Of a DNA stretch of 64,000 bases, positions 41,062 to 48,817 are shown in pieces. Each line of letters starts with the position of its first letter. Position 1 is the first letter of the stretch. Both the position numbers and the translations under genes were made by a program. Location: positions 1 to 64,000 of the forward strand of contig CAZUMJ010000003.1 in assembly GCA_964621605.1 (NCBI GenBank), in the 5' to 3' direction. Origin of the DNA: CAZUMJ01 sp964621605 (lineage in GTDB: Bacteria; Actinomycetota; Acidimicrobiia; Acidimicrobiales; Iamiaceae). The notes under the pieces were generated by a model. That model searched no databases, was not told the DNA's origin, and was given only the letters and a program-made list of their open reading frames with translations.

Positions 41062-41741
41062 TACGTCTGCAGCTTGTAGCCGAGGCCGCGCACGGTGACG
41101 ACATGGCGCGGATTCCCCGGATCGTGCTCGACCTTGGTGCGCAGACGGCGGACGTGCACGTCGACGAGGCGACCGTCGCCGAAGTAGTCGTAGCCCCACA
41201 CCCGATCGAGGAGCACCTCGCGGCTGAAGACGCGGCCGGGAGTGGATGCCAACTCGACGAGGAGCCTGAACTCGGTCTTGGTGAGGTGGACCTCCTGGCC
41301 GTTGCGGCGCACCACGCCCTCTTCGGGCACGATCTCGAGATCTCCGAAGCGCAGATGAGGGCTACCTGGTTCGCTCACCCGGGCCCGACGCAGCAGTGCA
41401 CGGATGCGTGCGGAGAGCTCCTTCGGTGCGAACGGCTTCGTGAGGTAGTCGTCTGCGCCTGCCTCGAGCCCGGCGACCACGTCGTGGGTGTCGTCACGTG
41501 CGGTGACCATGACGATCGGGACGTCGCTGCTGCGTCGAATCGCACGGCAGACCTCGAACCCGTCGATGTCGGGGAGCATGATGTCGATGAGCACGACGTC
41601 GCTCGGGTGCTGCTCGAACTTCTCGAGGGCTGCTTCGCCTGCGGCCGCTTCGTCGACTTGCCACCCCTCGCCTTCGAGGGCGAGCTTGACGGCGGTGCGG
41701 ATGCGCTCGTCGTCCTCAACGGTCAGGATCCGTGTTCCCAC
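41061..41741 (-). CDS. OmpR-family response regulator, MtrA-like
   Basis: The 226-residue protein has a receiver domain with VEDDERIR, the phosphorylated Asp in LIDIMLPDIDG, TARDD and LTKPF, and a C-terminal winged helix (LTKTEFRLLVELASTPGRVFSREVLLDRVWGYDYFGDGRLVDVHVRRL given in parts: recognition helix at about residues 185-205). Length and order match MtrA, an essential actinobacterial regulator. The GTG at 41739-41741 is preceded at 6 nt by CACGAT, a weaker leaderless -10. MtrA targets usually include wall hydrolases and division genes. Confidence 0.9.
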   Translation of the reverse strand: MGTRILTVEDDERIRTAVKLALEGEGWQVDEAAAGEAALEKFEQHPSDVVLIDIMLPDIDGFEVCRAIRRSSDVPIVMVTARDDTHDVVAGLEAGADDYLTKPFAPKELSARIRALLRRARVSEPGSPHLRFGDLEIVPEEGVVRRNGQEVHLTKTEFRLLVELASTPGRVFSREVLLDRVWGYDYFGDGRLVDVHVRRLRTKVEHDPGNPRHVVTVRGLGYKLQT

Positions 41742-41802
41742 ACCTGCATCGTGCCAAATCCGCGCACGCAAAGGGTGGACTCCAACGGCAGAGGTCGACG
41801 TC

Positions 41803-42129
41803 CTACTCGAAGGCGGCGAAGAATGCTGCTTGCCCGGGTCCGGGCATGGTGCGGTAGTGCAGGCCCTCAGGAAGCTGGGTTGCCGCGTCGCGACAGCTCT
41901 GGAGGGCGTCGAGTCCGTCGTCGGTGAAGTCCTCGACGGCAGCCAGGTCGACCTCGATGCGGGTGGGTGCGACGGCGAGCGCGGCGTCGAGCGCGCTGAG
42001 CAGCGCGCCACCCGCCTGTCCATCGAGGACGCCCGCAACGCTCAGCACGACCGTGCCGTTCGTGGCCTCGGCGACGATCGTTCCCAGCGGTTCATGGGGG
42101 ACGGTGTGGGACGAGGCGGAGAGAGGCAT
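41803..42129 (-). CDS. STAS-domain protein (anti-sigma-factor antagonist-like)
   Basis: The 108-residue protein is a single STAS domain: a first strand GTVVLSVAGVLDG, IEVDLAAVEDFTDDGLDAL in the centre and YRTMPGPG near the end. In SpoIIAA-type antagonists the central motif is DSSGL with a phosphorylated Ser; here it reads TDDGL, so an Asp stands in place of the Ser. It could be a constitutively 'phospho-like' version, or simply not a phosphoswitch. No anti-sigma kinase is next to it. Confidence 0.75.
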   Translation of the reverse strand: MPLSASSHTVPHEPLGTIVAEATNGTVVLSVAGVLDGQAGGALLSALDAALAVAPTRIEVDLAAVEDFTDDGLDALQSCRDAATQLPEGLHYRTMPGPGQAAFFAAFE

Positions 42130-42282
42130 GACCCGAGCACCATCGGCGGCGGGTGGGGCAACCGTGTTGCGTTGACGTTGCGATTCGATGTCGATCCATC
42201 CGAGTGGGGTCGCAACGCTCCGAATCCGCAGCGTGGGGGGGCTGTGCCAGACCTCCGCACATCTCGATCCTTGTCGTGTGGC

Positions 42283-43137
42283 TCAGGCCGCTTCGCGTCC
42301 ATCGCCGTCGCCGTCGCCGTCGCCGTCGCCATCGCCGTCGCCGCCGGCGGCGAGGAGGAGTTCGGCGAGTGGCTCCCAGAGCGCGGGAGGGGCAGCGACC
42401 GTCACGCCCCCACCGGGCGGCCCTCCGTGGAGGTCCGCCACGCGCGCCCCGGCTTCTTCGGCGATGAGCGCTCCCGCGGCGTGATCCCACGGGGCGAGGC
42501 CCAACTCGAAGTACGCGTCGACGCGCCCGGCTGCGACGAGGCACAAGTCGAGTGCGGCTGCGCCCAATCGTCGGATATCGCGAATACGGGGGAGGACGTG
42601 GGACAGCACCTCCGCTTGCGCCGCACGTCGTTCGGGTGCGTACCCGAACCCGGTCGCGACGAGCGCGAGCGAGAGGTCCTCGAGGTCGGAGCAGTGCAAC
42701 GGCACGCCGTCACACGTTGCGCCGTGGCCTCGTGCGGCGGCATACGTGCGTCCGCGCGCCGGGTCGACCACCACGCCTGCAACGGTCGCCTCGCCCACCC
42801 GGGCCGCGATCGAGACGTTGTAGCCGTCCAGCCCGTAGAAGAAGTTGGTCGTGCCGTCGATCGGGTCGATGACCCACGTGATTCCGGTGGTTCCCTCGTG
42901 GTTCGCGCCTTCCTCGCCGATGAGCGCATCCTCGGGGCGTGCGGCGCGCAGCGAGTCCACCACGAGGCGTTCGACGTGGCGGTCGGCTTCAGTGACCAGG
43001 TCTGTGCGCGACGACTTGGTGGCGACCTCGTGGTCGTGGTGCACCGCCCGGCGCAGATGGGCGGCCGCAGCCTCGGCCGTCGTACGCGCGAGGGCGAGGA
43101 GCTCAGTCGGGTCTACGGGAGAGTCGGTCGCGATCAC
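42283..43137 (-). CDS. Inositol monophosphatase family protein with Gly-Asp tail
   Basis: The 284-residue phosphatase has the IMPase motifs: DLVTEADRHVERL, GEEGANHEG, WVIDPIDGTTNFFYG (metal-binding DPIDGT) and LAPWDHAAGALIAEEAGARV (PWDxAAG). It should hydrolyse inositol-phosphate, fructose-1,6-bisphosphate or a similar phosphomonoester. The last 20 residues are a GD repeat coded by a hexanucleotide microsatellite, followed by GREAA. The GTG at 43135-43137 has CACGAT 6 nt upstream. It is divergent from the PIG-L gene with a 39-bp gap. Confidence 0.88.
   Translation of the reverse strand: MIATDSPVDPTELLALARTTAEAAAAHLRRAVHHDHEVATKSSRTDLVTEADRHVERLVVDSLRAARPEDALIGEEGANHEGTTGITWVIDPIDGTTNFFYGLDGYNVSIAARVGEATVAGVVVDPARGRTYAAARGHGATCDGVPLHCSDLEDLSLALVATGFGYAPERRAAQAEVLSHVLPRIRDIRRLGAAALDLCLVAAGRVDAYFELGLAPWDHAAGALIAEEAGARVADLHGGPPGGGVTVAAPPALWEPLAELLLAAGGDGDGDGDGDGDGDGREAA
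42301..42346 (-). repeat. Hexanucleotide microsatellite (cgccgt)n in the phosphatase gene
   Basis: About seven tandem copies of cgccgt with one cgccat variant code a run of Gly-Asp pairs at the C-terminus. The unit is in frame and therefore length changes do not shift the frame. Confidence 0.85.
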
Positions 43138-43176
43138 TGCACCATCGTGCCTGAAGCGCCCCGGTACGTTGTCGAC

Positions 43177-43884
43177 GTGTCCGACCTCGCGCTCCAGGTA
43201 CCCCGCCGCGCGCTCGCGGTGTACGCCCACCCCGCCGACGCCGAGGTGGCATGCGGGGGCACGTTGTCACGCTGGGCAGCCGAGGGATGCGCCGTGGCAC
43301 TTGTCGTGTGCACGCGGGGTGACAAGGGCAGTCACGACCCCAGCGCGGATCCGGAGCGCCTCGTCGAGGCGCGTGCGGACGAGGTCGGTGCGGCCTGCGC
43401 CGCGCTCGGGGTTGCGCACCACGAGGGACTTGGGTACCGAGACGGTGAGATCGAGAACGTGGCGGCATTGCGTGAACGGCTTGTTCGGCTGGTACGACAC
43501 TGGCGCCCAGAGGTCGTGCTGAGCCACGACCCCACCGCGGTGTTCTTCGGCGACGGGTACGTGAACCACCGCGATCATCGAGTGGTGGGCGAGGCGTTGC
43601 TCGACGCGGTCGCGCCGGCAGCCGGGAGCCCGCTCTACTTCCCCGATGCCGGGCCGGCGCATCGCCCGTCCACGCTGCTGCTCACTGGGACGCTCGTGCC
43701 AGACACGTACCTCGACGTGGAGGAGTTCCTCGACCGCAAGGCGTCCGCGTTGCGCTGCCACGTGAGCCAACTCGGCGAGGGATCGGCGCACGTCGCTGCG
43801 ATCGTGGAAGATCGTGCCCGCGAGGCCGGTGGAGCGTCTGGGCTGCGGGCAGCCGAGTCGTTCCGTCGCATTCGCCTGGCCTGA
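43177..43884 (+). CDS. PIG-L/LmbE-family protein with altered catalytic motif
   Basis: The 235-residue protein belongs to the LmbE/PIG-L group: AVYAHPADAEVACGG at residues 14-28 and YVNHRDHRVVG near residue 130 supply the His/Asp/His zinc ligands, and CTRGDKGSHDP follows. The usual motif is AHPDDxE; here the first Asp, the catalytic base, is Ala20, while the metal-binding Asp21 remains. Catalysis may be weak or use another residue. TACGTT lies 6 nt before the GTG. The paralogue at 13897-14724 keeps the intact motif. Confidence 0.8.
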   Translation: MSDLALQVPRRALAVYAHPADAEVACGGTLSRWAAEGCAVALVVCTRGDKGSHDPSADPERLVEARADEVGAACAALGVAHHEGLGYRDGEIENVAALRERLVRLVRHWRPEVVLSHDPTAVFFGDGYVNHRDHRVVGEALLDAVAPAAGSPLYFPDAGPAHRPSTLLLTGTLVPDTYLDVEEFLDRKASALRCHVSQLGEGSAHVAAIVEDRAREAGGASGLRAAESFRRIRLA

Positions 43885-43937
43885 CCGATCTCGCACCGCG
43901 TGCGGCACCGCGGTGCTGGCGCCTGTAGACCTGTTGC

Positions 43938-44213
43938 TCAGCGCGGGGCGCGGTGTTGGATCGTCCGCCACTCGTTCATGGCACGCAGCACGAGTACGGC
44001 GACGACGGCAACGCCGCCGGCGCACGACAGTGCGCCTACGAGGAGGCCGATCCCGAGCGCGACCTCAGGGTGCCCGGTGGTCTGCAGGTCGACGAGCGCG
44101 TACCCGATCATGCCGCCGCACAGCCCGCCCAGCACGATCGCCACGAACGCGACGACGCGCGCCACGGGGGGTGCGACCGCGGAGTCGAGCGGCGGTGCAT
44201 CGGGGGAGTCCAC
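43938..44213 (-). CDS. Small membrane protein, hypothetical
   Basis: The 91-residue product has a Pro/Asp-rich N-terminus and two membrane helices (VVAFVAIVLGGLCGGMIGYAL and ALGIGLLVGALSCAGGVAVV), ending in a basic tail. TACCAT is 6 nt before the GTG at 44211-44213, which supports this short form over longer frames that would lack a start signal. No family is recognised. It is divergent from the NUDIX gene. Confidence 0.65.
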   Translation of the reverse strand: MDSPDAPPLDSAVAPPVARVVAFVAIVLGGLCGGMIGYALVDLQTTGHPEVALGIGLLVGALSCAGGVAVVAVLVLRAMNEWRTIQHRAPR

Positions 44214-44334
44214 GGGCGCATGGTACGAGGCCGGTGCGGCGAGCACACCTTCGGCGCGCTCCCGCGGGGCACGCCGACCGGCTCGACCGTCCGCACGGCA
44301 GGCCGTGCCGCTGGTCACCTGCCACACTTGGGGG

Positions 44335-44829
44335 GTGCACAGCTGGAGGGTTGCCGGGGCAGTGGTGGAGGGTCCGGGTGGCCTGCTGCTCGTGTGTAAC
44401 CGACGCCGTGACGGCTCCCTCGATTGGTCACCCCCCGGGGGTGTCATAGAGCCGGGGGAGCCTGAGCTCGAGGGCCTGCAGCGCGAGGTGGGCGAGGAGA
44501 CCGGTCTCGCGGTGCACGCGTGGTCTGCGCCGCTCTACTCCGTTCGCATCACCGCCCCGCAACTTGGCTGGACGCTCGACGCGTCGGTGTACCGGGCGCT
44601 CGAGTGGTCGGGCGACTTGCAGGTGGACGATCCAGATGGCGTCGTGGTCGACGCCGACTTCGTGCCCGCGCCTCGCTGTGCCGCGTGCCTGGCCCTCGGC
44701 CATCCATGGGTCGGTGAGCCCCTGACGGAGTGGCTGGCCGAGCGTTGGCACGACACGCGGCGGTTTGCGTACCACGTGCAAGGAACCACGACGCGAGCGG
44801 CCGAGGTGCAACGCGTCTCGGTCTCGTGA
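44335..44829 (+). CDS. NUDIX hydrolase
   Basis: The 164-residue protein has the complete NUDIX box: GGVIEPGEPELEGLQREVGEETG (residues about 37-59, matching Gx5Ex7REUxEExG). These enzymes cleave nucleoside diphosphates linked to other groups; the substrate may be an oxidised nucleotide, NADH or a sugar nucleotide. The stop overlaps the GTG of the DNA polymerase IV gene. CACACT lies 6 nt before the GTG, a weaker leaderless box. Confidence 0.88.
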   Translation: MHSWRVAGAVVEGPGGLLLVCNRRRDGSLDWSPPGGVIEPGEPELEGLQREVGEETGLAVHAWSAPLYSVRITAPQLGWTLDASVYRALEWSGDLQVDDPDGVVVDADFVPAPRCAACLALGHPWVGEPLTEWLAERWHDTRRFAYHVQGTTTRAAEVQRVSVS

Positions 44830-46103
44830 CGCGCACCATCCTCCACGTCGACATGGACGCGTTCTTCGCGTCCGTCGAGGTGCGTCGCCGGCCGGAGCTG
44901 CGCGGCAAGCCCGTGGTCGTCGGCGGAATCGGCCCACGCGGGGTGGTTGCCGCCGCGAGCTACGAGGCGCGCTCCTACGGTGTCCACTCGGCTCAGCCGG
45001 CGGAGCGCGCACGCCGCCTCTGCCCTGAAGCGACGTTCATCCAGGGCGACCACGCGTATTACGCCGAGGTGAGTGCCCGCATCATGGATCTGCTGCGCAC
45101 CTTCACCCCACTGGTCGAGCCCTTGTCGCTCGACGAGGCCTTCCTCGATGTCACGGGGGCCCGTCGGTTGCACGGCGACGGGCCAGCGATTGCAGCGGTG
45201 ATCCGTCGCGCCGTGGCCGAGACCGAAGGGCTCGGCTGCGCCGTGGGGGTGGCGCCGCGCAAGTTTCTTGCGAAGCTCGCCTCGAAGGCGGCAAAGCCAC
45301 GGCCGGGACCGATCGGACGTGGGCCTGCTGCCGGTCCTGGGATTGTCGTCGTCGAAGCAGGTGAGGAGCTCGCGTTTTTGCACCCGCTGCCGGTCGAGGC
45401 GCTGTGGGGTGTGGGGCCGGCGACCCTCCGCAAGATCACGCCGCTCGGGGTGAAGACGGTCGGCGACCTCGCTGCGGTACCCGAGGCCACGTTGCGAGCC
45501 CGCCTGGGAGAGGCAGCAGGCCGGCAGCTGCACCGGCTGAGCCACGGGTTCGACGATCGGCCGGTCGAGCCGAACGTCGCGCCGAAATCGCTCGGACACG
45601 AGGAGACCTTTCCGACCGACCACACAGACCGGGCAGCGCTCGACACCGAGCTGGTTCGCCTCGTCGATGCCACCGCGGCGCGCCTTCGCGCGCGCGGCGT
45701 GCGCGGTCGCACCGTGACGATCAAGGTTCGCTTCTCCGACTTCCACACCGTGACACGATCCTCGACGCTTCCCGAGGCGATCTGCTCTGCACACGCGCTG
45801 CTCGACGCGGCTCGTCAGCTCTTGGCGGAGGTCGACGTGGCGGGGGGTGTACGGCTGCTCGGGGTGAGCCTGGCGCGCTTCGAGGATGCGGGTCCGAAGC
45901 AACTGAGTCTCGGAGACGAATCTCGAGTCGCCTGGGACGACGTCGAGGCAGCCGTCGACGACATACGGGCTCGCTACGGCGCGGGTGCGATTGCGCCTGC
46001 GGTTCTGGCAGGTCGGCGAGGCATCCGCGTGCACCGCCCGGGGGCACAGCAGTGGGGACCAGGGGAAGCCGCACCTTCTGGCGCGCCGACGCCTCCGAGC
46101 TGA
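44826..46103 (+). CDS. dinB: DNA polymerase IV (Y-family)
   Basis: The 425-residue protein has the Y-family palm: HVDMDAFFASVEVRRRPEL (first catalytic Asp), YEARSYGVHSAQP (motif II), LSLDEAFLDVTG (second and third acidic residues), the thumb helix-hairpin-helix LWGVGPATLRKITPLGVKTVGDL, and a little-finger domain that ends in SLARFEDAGPKQLSLGD. It copies damaged DNA with low fidelity. The last 45 residues are Pro/Gly-rich with no clear beta-clamp motif except QLSLGD near residue 358, which is a good clamp-binding candidate. It is co-translated with NUDIX (GTGA). Confidence 0.92.
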   Translation: MTRTILHVDMDAFFASVEVRRRPELRGKPVVVGGIGPRGVVAAASYEARSYGVHSAQPAERARRLCPEATFIQGDHAYYAEVSARIMDLLRTFTPLVEPLSLDEAFLDVTGARRLHGDGPAIAAVIRRAVAETEGLGCAVGVAPRKFLAKLASKAAKPRPGPIGRGPAAGPGIVVVEAGEELAFLHPLPVEALWGVGPATLRKITPLGVKTVGDLAAVPEATLRARLGEAAGRQLHRLSHGFDDRPVEPNVAPKSLGHEETFPTDHTDRAALDTELVRLVDATAARLRARGVRGRTVTIKVRFSDFHTVTRSSTLPEAICSAHALLDAARQLLAEVDVAGGVRLLGVSLARFEDAGPKQLSLGDESRVAWDDVEAAVDDIRARYGAGAIAPAVLAGRRGIRVHRPGAQQWGPGEAAPSGAPTPPS

Positions 46104-46196
46104 GCCGCAACGCCCGTTGTTGGGTTGAGGAGGGTGTGAGAGACTGGGCGCGCAGGGCCACAGACGCATCGGACGCCGCGTGAAGGGGAAGCGAGC

Positions 46197-46577
46197 GTGC
46201 CGCTCTCGGAAGACGAACAACGCATCCTTCACCAGATCGAGCAGCAGTTCTACGAACACGATCCGGTGCTTGCAGGCGAGCTGGAGAACACCAGTCTGTG
46301 GCGGCACGCGTTTCGGCAGATCAAGCTGAGCATCGCGTTGTTCGTGGTGGGCTTGCTGTGCCTCGTGATCGCGTTGGCGACCGCCACCACGTTCGTCGTC
46401 GCGTTCGGCGGGTTCGTCCTGATGCTCGTCGCAGCGTTGTGGTTCGAGCGCATGACGCGGGTGCTGGGGCGAGCAGGGTGGCACCACGTCACGACCTCGC
46501 CGCGTACGCGGTCGCTGCGCACCTACCTGGAGCAGCGTCAGGAACGGTTGCGCGACCGCTTCCACCACGACGAGTAG
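46197..46577 (+). CDS. DUF3040 membrane protein
   Basis: The 126-residue protein fits DUF3040: an N-terminal PLSEDEQRILHQIEQQFYEHDP, two adjacent membrane helices (LSIALFVVGLLCLVIALATAT, FVVAFGGFVLMLVAALWFER) and a basic cytosolic tail (RTYLEQRQERLRDRFHHDE). This actinobacterial family is usually near dcw or DNA polymerase IV genes, as here. Function unknown. A GAAGGGGAAGCG site precedes the GTG. It converges with the transglutaminase gene with a 40-bp overlap of coding ends. Confidence 0.85.
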   Translation: MPLSEDEQRILHQIEQQFYEHDPVLAGELENTSLWRHAFRQIKLSIALFVVGLLCLVIALATATTFVVAFGGFVLMLVAALWFERMTRVLGRAGWHHVTTSPRTRSLRTYLEQRQERLRDRFHHDE

Positions 46578-48817
46578 CCGGCGGTTGCTCGCGCTGGTGC
46601 GACCGGACGCCACCGTGTGCGAGGGTCGAACAACGAGCGCAGGCGTGCGCCTCGCCCGATCACCCTCCTCAGCGCCACGATCGTCTGGTGAGCGGCTCGA
46701 CGTGCATCTTCGACCTCGCCGGCGCTGATGCCAGACGGCGCCCAGGCCGCGCGGGTGGCGAGCGTGCCCAATGCGCGGATGTCTGGCTCAACGACCGCAG
46801 GCGCCACGTTGCCTATGGCATGCGCGAGCTCCAGATGGGTGGCGGTCGCCGTTGCAGGGAGGCCGACGAGCGAGGCGGCATCGAGCACGTCCCGCCACCA
46901 TGCCAGGACGGTCGCGGCCGGTGTCCTCGCCCGGTGGTGGCGCCGTGCCCGGCGAGCGCGCACCACGAGGTGACATGCCGCGAGCAGGAGGAGCAGGCAG
47001 GCCAGGGCGGCACCGGCTCGGCCCCAGCCGCTGCTGTGCTGCGATGCGGTCGGCGCGGTGGTGAGGGGCCGTGAGGACGGGATGGTCGGTGGGGTCGAGG
47101 GCGGGCTGCTCGTCGGCACCGTCGGGCTTTGCGTCGAGTCCGTGGAAGCTGTCGTGGTCGGGGGAACGGTGGGTGAAGGCACAGGTTGTGGTCCGGGCCC
47201 TGCCTGCTCGGGGCTGACGCCCGTGTGCTGGCTCGCCTGCGGGTTCCCTCTGCCGGGGGTTGGTTCGAACGAGACCCAGCCCGCGCCGCCGATGTACACC
47301 TCGGGCCAGGCGTGTGCGTTGCGTCCGCGCACCGTGAAGCTCGTCGGGTCGTCGGGGTCGGGTGTGCCGGGCGTGAAGCCGACGACGACGCGTGCGGGGA
47401 TGCCGAGCGAACGAGCCATCGCGGCGTACGTGCCCGCGAACTGCTCGCAGTAGCCCACGCGGTCGTGGAGAAACTCGAGGATTGCCTGTGAGCTCTGGCC
47501 CGGCGCGACATCTGTCGAGTAGCGGAAGGTGCTGCGGAACCAGTCCTGCAGCGCTCGTGCCCGGTCGTAGGTGGTCGTGCCGCCCTCGGTCACCGCGGCA
47601 GCGATGCGAGAGATCTCTCCCGGAAATGCGGTTGGGAGAGCGAGGTCCTTCGAGGCGATGCTGCGGGGGATCGGCCCGGAGGCGGCCCGGAGCTCTGCGG
47701 GGGTCCAGTCCTTCACGAGCGAGTCGACGGTGTAGGTGAGACCCGACGCGCTGTGCCGGCTTCGGTCGACGATCAACGTCGCCGTCTGCGGGTCCCATTG
47801 GAGGTGGTCGTCGCCCTCGGGCACGCTGCTCGCCTGGAACGCGGCCGGCACCCACGGTTGGTCGAGCCCGCTGATGACGTAGCGCTGACGTAACAGGTGC
47901 CCTCCTGCGGGCAGGCGTTGGTCAGGTTGCAGGCGCGTGTGTACATCCTCGAAGTGTTCGTTCGAGGACCACACCGTGCCGTCGAACTGATCCAGTGCCA
48001 TCAGCCGCCAGTAGCTGGGCTCGGCGGCTCGGACACGCAGCAGTTCCTGGTCGCTCTGGTCGAGCAGGCGCCGTCGGATGTCGACCAACGGACTGACGAC
48101 CGTGCGGTCGGAGGATTGCCGTCCCAGTCGACGCACCTCGACAGCTCCCGCGCCGCGGGCGCCGGGCACGGTGTCGAGAAGGAGCACGCCGGCCAGGAGG
48201 GAGGTGGCAATCAGCGCGACACCGGACAGCGCAGCGAACGCATGCCTTCGCGGGCGATGGACGGTGCGCCACGTCAGCGCGAACAACGCCACGGCAACAC
48301 CGAATCCGATGGTCGAGCTGAGCCTGTGGTGCGGCCCGCTGAGAAGCGTCACGAAGACGAACACGGTGGCGCTGGGGATGAGCGCTTCGACAGGCGTCCC
48401 CAGCTTGAACACCAACCGGTCTGCGACCCATCCGATCAGCCACAGCGCGACGCACGCCACCAGCACGTAACCGGTACGGGGGCTGACAGGAGCGGACTCG
48501 GTGGCGAAGCTGTGCCACGCGACGGTGAGCGCGGCGTGTGCCTCGTGGCGTGTGCGTGATGAAGGTAGGCCAAAGGCGACGGTCTGGGGCAAGACCACCC
48601 AACAGGTCACGAGGACGCCCAACAGCAGGTGCGCCGGCTCCGCCAGCAGGGTCGGGAGCTTGCGGGTGAGCGCGGCGGCAGCATGGCTGGCGATCGCGAC
48701 GATCAGAACGGGGCCGATGAACGACGTGCCGACGAAGACACGCGAGAAGCCGAGCGCGCTCGCCAGCGTCGGGAGTGCGAGTGCCACAGCGAGCGCGGCG
48801 CGCGGTGCGCGATTCAT
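46538..48817 (-). CDS. Transglutaminase-like membrane protein (DUF3488/TgpA type)
   Basis: The 759-residue protein starts with six or seven membrane helices (residues about 5-225), then an outside segment, a transglutaminase core with YCEQFAGTYAAMARSLGIPARVVVGF (catalytic Cys), NAHAWPEVYIGGAGWVSFEPTPG (catalytic His and Asp), a Pro/Ser/Thr linker, another membrane helix near residue 590, and a cytosolic DUF4129-like tail. It is the usual partner of MoxR and DUF58 genes, all in one run with ATGA/TGA overlaps. The substrate is unknown; wall or secreted proteins are likely. Confidence 0.88.
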   Translation of the reverse strand: MNRAPRAALAVALALPTLASALGFSRVFVGTSFIGPVLIVAIASHAAAALTRKLPTLLAEPAHLLLGVLVTCWVVLPQTVAFGLPSSRTRHEAHAALTVAWHSFATESAPVSPRTGYVLVACVALWLIGWVADRLVFKLGTPVEALIPSATVFVFVTLLSGPHHRLSSTIGFGVAVALFALTWRTVHRPRRHAFAALSGVALIATSLLAGVLLLDTVPGARGAGAVEVRRLGRQSSDRTVVSPLVDIRRRLLDQSDQELLRVRAAEPSYWRLMALDQFDGTVWSSNEHFEDVHTRLQPDQRLPAGGHLLRQRYVISGLDQPWVPAAFQASSVPEGDDHLQWDPQTATLIVDRSRHSASGLTYTVDSLVKDWTPAELRAASGPIPRSIASKDLALPTAFPGEISRIAAAVTEGGTTTYDRARALQDWFRSTFRYSTDVAPGQSSQAILEFLHDRVGYCEQFAGTYAAMARSLGIPARVVVGFTPGTPDPDDPTSFTVRGRNAHAWPEVYIGGAGWVSFEPTPGRGNPQASQHTGVSPEQAGPGPQPVPSPTVPPTTTASTDSTQSPTVPTSSPPSTPPTIPSSRPLTTAPTASQHSSGWGRAGAALACLLLLLAACHLVVRARRARRHHRARTPAATVLAWWRDVLDAASLVGLPATATATHLELAHAIGNVAPAVVEPDIRALGTLATRAAWAPSGISAGEVEDARRAAHQTIVALRRVIGRGARLRSLFDPRTRWRPVAPARATAGYSSWWKRSRNRS

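Noticed and set aside
42299..42346. CRISPR-like repeat array
   Set aside because: It is an uninterrupted hexamer microsatellite inside a gene, without spacers and without cas genes.
46538..46577. Frameshift or error where DUF3040 and transglutaminase genes overlap
   Set aside because: Both reading frames end cleanly with family-typical tails; a 40-bp convergent overlap is acceptable.
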